Source: Kiritimatiellia bacterium (GTDB taxonomy: Bacteria > Verrucomicrobiota > Kiritimatiellia > SLAD01). From it: a stretch of DNA of 5,440 nt. The stretch covers positions 1 through 5,440 of the forward strand of contig SLLF01000102.1 in assembly GCA_007134175.1 (NCBI GenBank), written 5' to 3'. Position numbers and translations under genes: made by a program. Shown here piece after piece: positions 1-5,357 of the stretch (the first letter of the stretch is position 1; the number at the start of each line of letters is the position of its first letter). The notes under the pieces were generated by a model. It was not told where the DNA came from. It worked only from the letters and a program-made list of their open reading frames with translations, and searched no databases.

Positions 1-17
1 CAAAGCGGCCGGTCTGC

Positions 18-1013
18 TCAACCAGTGGGCCGGCGCAAATAGCGAGTGATACCGCCGAGCGGCGGGCGTTGGCGGGGCTTGGCGTAGAAGGGGTATTCGG
101 CGCGGGACCGGCCCGGGGCCACGTATTTCCAGCGTTTGTACATCCAGAGCCAAGCGCCGGGATGTTGGCGAATGGCGCTTTCGATGGTCGTGGCGATACG
201 CTGAGTGAGCTGGGTGGCCTGTTCCTCTTTAGTCATACCTTCGAACTCGGTTGCACCGGGCCGGATGGGCGCGGCGGAGTGTACCCGGTAGCGTCCGTCC
301 CGGCCGGGGATACAGAAGCCAAATAAGATGTCGGCCTGCATCTGGATGGCCAGTAAGGCACCGGCTTCAGACACAGGGGCGGGCAGCCCGAAAAAGTCAA
401 CGAAGCGTCCGCCCCGGCTGGGTTTGGTGTTCTGATCCAGCAGCAGACCGATCTTGGCCTCTTGTTTCAGTAGGCGCAAAAGTTGCCGGATCGCACCCGA
501 TTGCGGGATGATCACCTGTCCGGACACGATACGCGTCCGGGCAAAATACGGCTCCACGGAGGGATTGACCAGCGGGGCCGCGACACTGTGCAGCGGGTAG
601 CCGCGCAGGCTGACGGCGTGTCCCAGCAGCTCCCAGTTGCCTAGGTGTGCCGTGACGCAGACGTGGCGCCGGGGTTGAAACAGTTCGGCGGCCAGCCCTT
701 CGTCGAATTGCACCCATTGCTGGACGCGGGCACGCGTGTCGCGGGTAAACCAGAAGATGTCCAGCAGGACCAAGGCAAACGTCTGGTAGGCGGTGCGCCG
801 GAGGCGCTTTTTTTCGCGAGCGGTCAACTGGTCGCCGTATGCGAGATCCAAATTCGCCCGGGCCACGTGCCGGGAATAGAGGGGCCACGTGGCCGCCCAG
901 TGACCCAGTATGCGCGCTACTCGGCAGACCGTTTGCCTTGACCACCGGGGTACCCAGTGCAGCGCCAAGCGCGTCAGCGCCCTTTCTAAACGATGTCGTA
1001 AGACTTTCAGCAT
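18..1013 (-). CDS. LpxL/HtrB-family lipid A late acyltransferase
   Basis: Predicted inner-membrane acyltransferase of the LpxL/HtrB/LpxM family, which moves an acyl chain from acyl-ACP onto the Kdo-lipid A precursor on the cytoplasmic face. In the 331-residue product the family's catalytic HX4E motif is seen as HLGNWE (H123, E128). It is followed by LLLDQN (D193), FVDFFGLPA (205-213) and the late-family motif HPGAWLWMYKRWK (284-296). E. coli LpxL is about 306 residues, so this length fits. The start was set at the ATG at 1013 because MLKVLRHRLE begins like family members. The frame stays open upstream to 1223, but that stretch is Arg/Pro-rich and unlike the family. No Shine-Dalgarno precedes 1013, only a pyrimidine-rich stretch, so the start is less sure than the family. 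LpxL, LpxM and LpxP types cannot be told apart here. It is transcribed away from the MFS gene. Confidence 0.9.
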   Translation of the reverse strand: MLKVLRHRLERALTRLALHWVPRWSRQTVCRVARILGHWAATWPLYSRHVARANLDLAYGDQLTAREKKRLRRTAYQTFALVLLDIFWFTRDTRARVQQWVQFDEGLAAELFQPRRHVCVTAHLGNWELLGHAVSLRGYPLHSVAAPLVNPSVEPYFARTRIVSGQVIIPQSGAIRQLLRLLKQEAKIGLLLDQNTKPSRGGRFVDFFGLPAPVSEAGALLAIQMQADILFGFCIPGRDGRYRVHSAAPIRPGATEFEGMTKEEQATQLTQRIATTIESAIRQHPGAWLWMYKRWKYVAPGRSRAEYPFYAKPRQRPPLGGITRYLRRPTG

Positions 1014-1252
1014 AGCAAAAAAGAAGGGGCATCCAAGCCTTCGCCTCCTCCCCACAGGGAAGTACCGCATCCCGCTCGCCAATGCAACGACGGAGTCCCG
1101 GCCCGTAGCGGCAGTCACATGCATGCACCGGAGCGAACGCCCTGGCAGGCACCGGCGGCGACGGAGCGCCTCCAAGCCCACGGGGGGGAATCCGAACCAA
1201 CTGGAGGGTGGATTAAATTGCATCCAGGGACCTTATCTGTTTGGCTGGGCTG
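1014..1252. other. Divergent intergenic region (acyltransferase / MFS transporter)
   Basis: This 239-bp gap separates two divergently transcribed genes and must hold promoters for both, unless either start lies further upstream. The only AT-rich island is at 1211-1220. On the minus strand it contains TTTAAT (1212-1217), 5 of 6 to a sigma70 -10 box, but no matching -35 lies at 16-19 bp. On the plus strand I see no convincing hexamer pair. AGGGA at 1226-1230 sits 10 nt before the TTG at 1241 and could be a ribosome binding site. No protein-like reading frame, RNA gene or repeat was recognised. Confidence 0.5.
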
Positions 1253-2446
1253 ATGAACGCGTGGAAGAGAACGTTTGTTTCCGCCTTTATTGCCCAGGCG
1301 CTATCGATACTCGGCTTCTCGTTTTCCCTGCCCTTCTTGCCTTTCTTCCTCACCGAACTCGGGGTGGTGGATTCGGGCGAGCAAGCTTTCTGGGCGGGTG
1401 TTGTATTATCTTCTGCGGGTTTGACCTTTGCGCTTTCCGCCCCGTTTTGGGGTATCCTGGCGGATCGCTACGGGCGCAAAGTCATGGTTTGCCGGGCGAT
1501 GTTCGGGGGTACGTTGGTGTTGTTGCTGATGTCCTTGGTGCAGTCGGTCGGACAATTGGTCATCTGCCGGCTACTGCAGGGCATCTTCACCGGCACCATG
1601 GCGGCCAGTGTGGCGCTGGTGGCCAGTGTAGTTCCGCACAAGCACAGTGGCTTCACCTTGGGGATGATGCAGGCCGCCGTATTCATCGGCAACGCCATCG
1701 GCCCCTTTTTCGGCGGGATTATGGCCGATACGTTTGGCTATCGGGCCAGCTTCAGGATGGGGGCCTTGCTTTGTTTCCTAGGGGGGGTGCTGGTATTTTT
1801 TGGGACCCACGAGAATTGGTCGCCACCCGATGCGAAAGCCGGACGCGAAGAAGACCGCTTCAGGGATATCTTCTTGCTGAAAGGGTTTGCCCTAGCCATC
1901 GTCATCTTGTTTGGTGTGCGCCTGAGCAACACAATGATCAACCCTTCCTTCCCGCTTATTGTTAAGGATATTCGGCCTACCGCCGACAATATCAACAGCC
2001 TGGCCGGGTCGATCATGGCGGCCGCCGCTGTAGCCGGTGCTGTTTCCGCGGCCACCTTGGGCTTGATCGGTGACCGGTTCGGGCACCACCGGGTATTGCT
2101 CGGTTGTTGCCTTGGTGGCAGTTTGGCCTCGCTGGGCCACTTTTGGGCCGTAAGCATTTCGCATTTAGTGATGGCCCGGATATGTTTTGGGCTAGCCGTG
2201 GCCGGCATGTTACCCGCGGCCAACGCCATGATTCATTGTATCATTGACCACCGCTCGCTGGGCAAGGCGTATGGTTTAGCCACGTCATTGAGTATGCTGG
2301 GAATTGCCCTGGGCCCCTTCACCGGAGGGTTGTTGGCCCGGCTGGCCGGCCTGCGCATGCCGTTTCTGTTAACCGCCCTCGCGCAGCTCCTGCTTGGTGT
2401 GCTCGTCTTTGTCTCTGGCCGCAAGCGAGTTGAGCCAAGACCGTGA
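1253..2446 (+). CDS. MFS transporter, MdtG-like drug efflux (DHA1) type
   Basis: Predicted inner-membrane, proton-coupled major facilitator exporter of 397 residues, the usual size for 12 transmembrane helices. Motif A is seen in the loop after helix 2 as GILADRYGRK (67-76), and its degenerate second-half copy as GLIGDRFGHHR (270-280). The antiporter motif C pattern GNAIGPFFGG (146-155) is repeated in the second half as GIALGPFTGG (350-359). A charged central loop (about 187-208) separates the two six-helix halves. The run from PFLPFFLTELGV through the WAGVV and APFWG blocks resembles MdtG-type exporters, but the substrate cannot be read from sequence. The start is ambiguous. ATG at 1253 is used here. 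An in-frame TTG at 1241 adds four residues and has AGGGA 10 nt upstream, a better binding site than anything before 1253. A separate promoter lies between this gene and the next operon. Confidence 0.9.
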   Translation: MNAWKRTFVSAFIAQALSILGFSFSLPFLPFFLTELGVVDSGEQAFWAGVVLSSAGLTFALSAPFWGILADRYGRKVMVCRAMFGGTLVLLLMSLVQSVGQLVICRLLQGIFTGTMAASVALVASVVPHKHSGFTLGMMQAAVFIGNAIGPFFGGIMADTFGYRASFRMGALLCFLGGVLVFFGTHENWSPPDAKAGREEDRFRDIFLLKGFALAIVILFGVRLSNTMINPSFPLIVKDIRPTADNINSLAGSIMAAAAVAGAVSAATLGLIGDRFGHHRVLLGCCLGGSLASLGHFWAVSISHLVMARICFGLAVAGMLPAANAMIHCIIDHRSLGKAYGLATSLSMLGIALGPFTGGLLARLAGLRMPFLLTALAQLLLGVLVFVSGRKRVEPRP

Positions 2447-2447
2447 T

Positions 2448-2471
2448 ACCAGTCCGTAGCGGTGGACTGGT
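2448..2471. repeat. Perfect 8-bp inverted repeat after the MFS stop codon
   Basis: ACCAGTCC at 2448-2455 is matched exactly by its reverse complement GGACTGGT at 2464-2471, with an 8-nt loop. It starts one base after the MFS stop codon, so it could fold as an RNA hairpin and end the MFS transcript. No clear T-run follows (the next bases are CAAAATTGATTTC), so it is a weak intrinsic terminator at best. Its right arm overlaps the proposed -35 box at 2468-2473, so it could equally be an operator for the downstream operon. The repeat is seen directly; both roles are inference. Confidence 0.6.
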
Positions 2472-2496
2472 CAAAATTGATTTCTATGTGTATAGT
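2468..2496 (+). promoter_or_regulatory. Probable sigma70-type promoter of the zinc protein-rdgB-methyltransferase operon
   Basis: TGGTCA at 2468-2473 matches TTGACA in 4 of 6 positions. It is followed by an optimal 17-bp spacer and TATAGT at 2491-2496, 5 of 6 to TATAAT. Transcription would begin near 2503, giving a leader of about 27 nt that contains the strong ribosome binding site at 2517-2522. The region is clearly AT-richer than the flanking genes. The -35 box overlaps the right arm of the inverted repeat at 2464-2471, which would suit repressor control. It was called by eye. Confidence 0.55.
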
Positions 2497-2516
2497 ATCT
2501 GCAGGCGGCGTGCGGA

Positions 2517-2522
2517 AAGGAG
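2517..2522 (+). promoter_or_regulatory. Shine-Dalgarno that sets the zinc-protein start
   Basis: AAGGAG lies 7 nt before the ATG at 2530 but only 1 nt before the ATG at 2524. It therefore selects the second ATG as the start. A GTG at 2443 in the same frame overlaps the end of the MFS gene and is far less likely. Confidence 0.75.
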
Positions 2523-2529
2523 TATGGTT

Positions 2530-2763
2530 ATGGGTTTGGAACAAGATATGCGCCTCTGCGGCGAGCCGAACTGCGAGGATTTCTGGATTGAATGCGCGGT
2601 GTGCGGTTGTGAGTTCTGCCGGAAATGTTTTCCCGGAGCGACCTTATGCCCCGACTGTGCGGAGGAGGCGACCACGGCGATTACCGCTGAAGAGGACGAT
2701 GTTGAACCTGATTTTGAGGACGTGAAGGATCTCAACGCACTGATGCGTGAAAACAACGAATGA
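2530..2763 (+). CDS. Small cysteine-rich, probable zinc-binding protein
   Basis: A 77-residue protein I do not recognise as a named family. Nine cysteines fall within residues 10-43: C10, C15, C22, C25, C27, C30, C33, C40 and C43. Taken as C-x4-C, C-x2-C, C-x2-C and C-x2-C they give eight potential ligands, enough for two zinc ions in a RING, FYVE or B-box-like cross-brace fold; C27 would be spare. The remainder (about 45-77) is strongly acidic, with EEDD and DFEDVKD, and ends in a short possible helix, so it may be a disordered or partner-binding tail. There is no signal peptide or membrane segment, so a cytoplasmic location is likely. The start at 2530 is fixed by AAGGAG 7 nt upstream. The stop overlaps the rdgB start (ATGA), and this is the first gene of a three-gene operon. 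A regulatory or adaptor role is inference; an iron-sulfur site is less likely but not excluded. Confidence 0.85.
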   Translation: MGLEQDMRLCGEPNCEDFWIECAVCGCEFCRKCFPGATLCPDCAEEATTAITAEEDDVEPDFEDVKDLNALMRENNE

Positions 2764-3371
2764 ATTCGATGAACGTGCTTGTCCTGGCCACCCGCAACCC
2801 GCACAAATTGGAGGAGATCCGCGCTTTGTTCCCCTTCCCTGATTTGATTACCCGCAGCGCGCTGGATTATCCAGAAATTCCGGAAGTGGTAGAGGACGGG
2901 GCCACACTGGAGGCGAACGCCGTGAAGAAGGCCGTGACTTTGGCGGTGGCCACCGGGGCGTATGCCTTGGCCGACGATACCGGCCTGGAAGTGAACGCCT
3001 TGGGCGGTGCGCCGGGTGTCCGCTCCGCCCGTTACGCCGGGGAGGCATGCGACTATGCGGCCAACAATCGCAAACTGCTGGCCGCGTTGCAGGGCGCAGC
3101 CGATCGGGAAGCGCAATTCCGCTGCGTGATCGCCCTGGCCTGGCCGAATGGCCAGGCGCAATACGTCGAGGGTGTTTGCCGTGGCACCATTGGTGTGACT
3201 GCGCGCGGGACCAACGGTTTCGGTTACGACCCGTTATTCATCCCGGACGAGGGGGATCGTACGTTTGCCGAGTATACGGCCGCCGAAAAGAATGCGTGTT
3301 CACATCGAGGCCGAGCGCTGCGCGCCGCCGCCGAACGCTGGGGAGGGTTGTGGGCGCGGGCGGACAGATGA
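2760..3371 (+). CDS. rdgB: RdgB/HAM1 non-canonical purine NTP pyrophosphatase
   Basis: Cytoplasmic house-cleaning enzyme of the Ham1/RdgB family, which hydrolyses dITP, ITP and XTP to the monophosphate and pyrophosphate and keeps deaminated purines out of DNA and RNA. The 203-residue length matches the family (about 197 in E. coli). Visible motifs, in order: the nucleotide-binding start ATRNPHKLEE (10-19); ADDTGLEV (71-78) with the metal-binding and catalytic aspartates, where many relatives have Ser instead of Thr; PGVRSARYAG (85-94); FGYDPLFIP (154-162); and EKNACSHRGRAL (176-187). The ATG at 2760 overlaps the upstream stop as ATGA. There is no good ribosome binding site, so translational coupling is likely. 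A second in-frame ATG at 2769 would lose only three residues and cannot be excluded. The stop overlaps the next gene's start in the same way. Confidence 0.96.
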   Translation: MNSMNVLVLATRNPHKLEEIRALFPFPDLITRSALDYPEIPEVVEDGATLEANAVKKAVTLAVATGAYALADDTGLEVNALGGAPGVRSARYAGEACDYAANNRKLLAALQGAADREAQFRCVIALAWPNGQAQYVEGVCRGTIGVTARGTNGFGYDPLFIPDEGDRTFAEYTAAEKNACSHRGRALRAAAERWGGLWARADR

Positions 3372-4180
3372 ACGACGGCTGCATTACCAGTTTGCAGAAC
3401 CCCCGGGTCAAACACGCCGTGAAGCTTCGCAAGCGTGCGGCGCGCGAGGGGGCCGGCACGATTGTGATCGAGGGTTACCGCGAATTGATGCGGGCGCGCG
3501 CCAACGGGATTCGGCCAACGTCGTTGTTCTACTGTCCGGAATACTTCCAAGGCGAAAACGAACCGGCGCTGATTGCCGACTGCCGGGCGGTGGGTGCCGA
3601 GTGCTGGGCCTGCACCCCGGGGGTCTTCATGAAAATGGCCTACCGGGACCGGCCGGAAGGCTTGCTGGCGCTGGCCCCGTTTCGCCCGCGCCCGCTGGCG
3701 GAACTGGTGTTGCCGCCGGCTCCGTTGTTGCTGGTAGCGGAGCAGATCGAGAAACCGGGTAATCTGGGGACCATGCTGCGGTCGGCGGACGCGGCCGGGG
3801 TCGACGCGGTGGTGGTGTGTGACCGGTGCACGGATTGCCTGAATCCAAACGTCGTACGGGCCAGTATCGGCACGCTGTTTGCCGTGCCGGTGGCCGAAGC
3901 GACCACACCCGACCTGCAGGCGTGGCTGCAAGCCCGTGACATCCAAGTGGTGGCAGCCACTCCGCACGCGGGGCGTAACTACACGGATGTGGACTATACG
4001 CAGGGGACGGCAATTTTGGTCGGGGCGGAGCAATTCGGGCTCAGCGCGCACTGGCTGGCTGCCGCCCGCCACCAAGTCTGTATCCCCATGCGCGGCCAGT
4101 GCGATTCACTAAACGTCGCCGCCGCGGCCACCATCCTGCTGTATGAAGCCGTGCGCCAACGGCTTGATCAAGCGGGTTAG
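3368..4180 (+). CDS. TrmH/SpoU-family RNA 2'-O-methyltransferase
   Basis: Predicted SAM-dependent RNA ribose methyltransferase of the SPOUT (trefoil knot) class, 270 residues. The N-terminal part (about 1-105), including SLQNPRVKHAVKLRKR and IVIEGYREL, fits the L30e-like substrate-binding domain of rRNA methyltransferases. The catalytic domain shows motif 1 at EKPGNLGTMLRSADAAG (128-144, with N132 and R138), motif 2 at LVGAEQFGLS (217-226) and motif 3 at IPMRGQCDSLNVAAAA (239-254). The N-terminal domain suggests rRNA (RlmB or TsnR-like) rather than tRNA as target, but the modified nucleotide cannot be named. An unusual CxxCxxC (C151, C154, C157) lies just after motif 1. The start is the ATG at 3368, overlapping the rdgB stop as ATGA; the frame is open further upstream only as a shadow of rdgB. 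It is the last gene of the operon, with its stop overlapping that of the convergent gene. Confidence 0.93.
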   Translation: MNDGCITSLQNPRVKHAVKLRKRAAREGAGTIVIEGYRELMRARANGIRPTSLFYCPEYFQGENEPALIADCRAVGAECWACTPGVFMKMAYRDRPEGLLALAPFRPRPLAELVLPPAPLLLVAEQIEKPGNLGTMLRSADAAGVDAVVVCDRCTDCLNPNVVRASIGTLFAVPVAEATTPDLQAWLQARDIQVVAATPHAGRNYTDVDYTQGTAILVGAEQFGLSAHWLAAARHQVCIPMRGQCDSLNVAAAATILLYEAVRQRLDQAG

Positions 4181-4689
4181 CTGGCGGGCCGGGGCGGTCG
4201 GATGGCGGGGATGGTGGCGGCCTCCTGGATCAACCAGTCACCATCCCGTTTGGCCCAATGCAAGCGAAATTCATCGACGCGTTGCTCGCGTTGTCCCTGA
4301 TGGCCGGTAAATTGACTGCGCGCGGTGAAACGCATCACGGCCGCGTCACGCTCGGGATTAATCTCGAGTGTACGATCGCTGATACGCACCGATAGACGAG
4401 CAGCTTGCGTATGGGCGTAATGGTGCAATGCGGTAAGTTCGTCCGGTCCTACCGTGCGCGTGACCACCGGTGCCAGCAGTACCTCCGCATCCGGGGTGAA
4501 AAAGCCCGCTACGCGCCGCGAGCGCGCCATCATCCGTAGCGGCGGATGTTCCTCGCGTTTTTCCAGCAGCTCGACCAAATCATCCAGCTTACTGTTTATC
4601 CGTCGGGCATCGCGGTCCCCATTCCAGACGAACCACACCGCCGCGACCAATGCGAGACCCGCGATCCCCAGTCCTACCCGTTTATTCAT
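4177..4689 (-). CDS. Membrane-anchored protein of unknown function, possibly NTF2-like
   Basis: A 170-residue protein. A short positive start (MNKR) and one hydrophobic helix (about 5-22) suggest a signal anchor, leaving the rest in the periplasm. Residues 30-48 are charged and likely helical. The body (about 55-158) has an alternating strand pattern and ends in FRLHWAKRDGDWLIQEA (141-157). Together with RVAGFFTPDAEVLL (59-72) this resembles the start and end of NTF2/SnoaL-like domains. That is a motif-level impression only, and no catalytic residues can be assigned. The start is the ATG at 4689, preceded by AAGGG (4698-4702) at 8 nt; a GTG at 4695 is too close to this site. It lies 21 nt downstream of lepB on the same strand, so co-transcription is likely. 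Its TAA overlaps the TAG of the opposing methyltransferase gene. Confidence 0.85.
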   Translation of the reverse strand: MNKRVGLGIAGLALVAAVWFVWNGDRDARRINSKLDDLVELLEKREEHPPLRMMARSRRVAGFFTPDAEVLLAPVVTRTVGPDELTALHHYAHTQAARLSVRISDRTLEINPERDAAVMRFTARSQFTGHQGQREQRVDEFRLHWAKRDGDWLIQEAATIPAIRPPRPAS

Positions 4690-4710
4690 ACACACAACCC
4701 TTGTTCATTG

Positions 4711-5247
4711 CTATTGGCCAACCCGCCCGGCGATCCGTGACCGGTGGACTACCCCCATGGTGTGCCACTCCCAAGGTTCACTCCGGTTGTCGCCGGCCAC
4801 GAAAAATTCGTCGAGACCGAGAAGTTCCTCCCCGGTATCCCAATTCCCGTCATGCACCACGTAGGGTTCCGGCACAACTTCCCCGTTCACGACCAGGGAT
4901 CCCTGCCGGAAGGCCACGGTGTCGCCGGGCACACCCAGTACGCGTTTCAAGTACATCGTGCGTCGGCCGGCCATAGCAATGACCACCACGTTGCCGCGCA
5001 CCGGTTCCTCGTGCGCAAAGGCGCGCCGGTTGGCAAAGTGGAAGTGGGCGTGGCGGAAGGTGGGTGCCATACTGTGTCCCTGTACCCAGATGGGAATCCA
5101 GCAGTAGCGAAACGCGACAAAGCAGAGCGCCGCCAGCAATGTGGCCCGTGCCAGGGTTTGTCCGGGGCGGGACCCGATCAACAACCTTCGCCCGAACGAG
5201 TGTCGGGGTGCTGGGTGGTTTTTATCGCTCGTATTATTCAACATCAT
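4711..5247 (-). CDS. lepB: Signal peptidase I
   Basis: Type I signal peptidase (S26 family), which cleaves signal peptides from exported proteins at the outer face of the inner membrane. The 178-residue product has one N-terminal membrane helix (about 33-52), then box B QGHSMAPT with the nucleophile S59, then box D YLKRVLGVPGDTV (99-111) with the general base K101. Box E begins GDNR (152-155), so the Ser-Lys dyad is intact. After GDNR the usual S-x-DSR segment is absent and is replaced by SEPWEWHTMG (156-165). The protein is small with a single helix, closer to Bacillus Sip types than to E. coli LepB (324 residues). ATG at 5247 is used as the start; ATG at 5244 and GTG at 5265 are alternatives. 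None has a clear ribosome binding site. The gene leads a two-gene minus-strand operon. Confidence 0.93.
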   Translation of the reverse strand: MMLNNTSDKNHPAPRHSFGRRLLIGSRPGQTLARATLLAALCFVAFRYCWIPIWVQGHSMAPTFRHAHFHFANRRAFAHEEPVRGNVVVIAMAGRRTMYLKRVLGVPGDTVAFRQGSLVVNGEVVPEPYVVHDGNWDTGEELLGLDEFFVAGDNRSEPWEWHTMGVVHRSRIAGRVGQ

Positions 5248-5255
5248 GTCGCGGT

Positions 5256-5264
5256 AGTATAACA
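5256..5264 (-). promoter_or_regulatory. Possible extended -10 promoter for lepB
   Basis: On the minus strand TGTTATACT combines a TGn extension with TATACT (5256-5261), 5 of 6 to TATAAT. No good -35 hexamer lies 16-18 bp upstream, which extended -10 promoters can tolerate. A start about 7 nt downstream would fall near 5249, only about 2 nt before the ATG at 5247. The message would then be nearly leaderless, in line with the missing Shine-Dalgarno. If the GTG at 5265 is the true start, this site lies inside the gene and the call is wrong. Confidence 0.35.
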
Positions 5265-5357
5265 CATATTCGGCGGCGGCACCTGGAAATGGCCCGGTTG
5301 CGAGCCGATTGCGCTGTTTTAAAGGTGCGTGAATAGAGGCTGAAAAGAGGGTGGTTA

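Noticed and set aside
397..1200. 267-codon minus-strand frame overlapping the acyltransferase
   Set aside because: It is a different frame of the same strand without motifs. The HX4E-containing frame is the real gene.
1014..1223. 70-residue N-terminal extension of the acyltransferase
   Set aside because: The Arg/Pro-rich sequence is unlike the family N-terminus, and MLKVLRHRLE fits a normal start. It is kept only as an uncertainty.
910..1965. 351-codon plus-strand open frame covering the divergent region and the front of the MFS gene
   Set aside because: It crosses from antisense of the acyltransferase into another frame of the transporter. The protein is low-complexity and Gly/Arg-rich, while the MFS frame has proper motifs and helices.
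3047..3367. Upstream extension of the methyltransferase frame through rdgB
   Set aside because: It lies wholly within rdgB in another frame. The ATG at 3368 with ATGA overlap and the typical family start is far better.
3224..4075. 283-codon open frame on the minus strand opposite the RNA methyltransferase
   Set aside because: It is antisense to a gene with clear family motifs. Its translation is rich in Arg, Gln and Pro with no domain pattern, as expected for a shadow frame in GC-rich DNA.
4162..4173. Perfect 12-bp palindrome GCTTGATCAAGC near the methyltransferase stop, as a terminator
   Set aside because: It has no loop beyond the palindrome centre and no T-run, and it encodes the C-terminal residues. 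It is more likely chance.
4744..5262. 172-codon plus-strand frame opposite lepB
   Set aside because: It is antisense to a gene with an intact Ser-Lys dyad and box motifs, and its translation has no recognisable domain.
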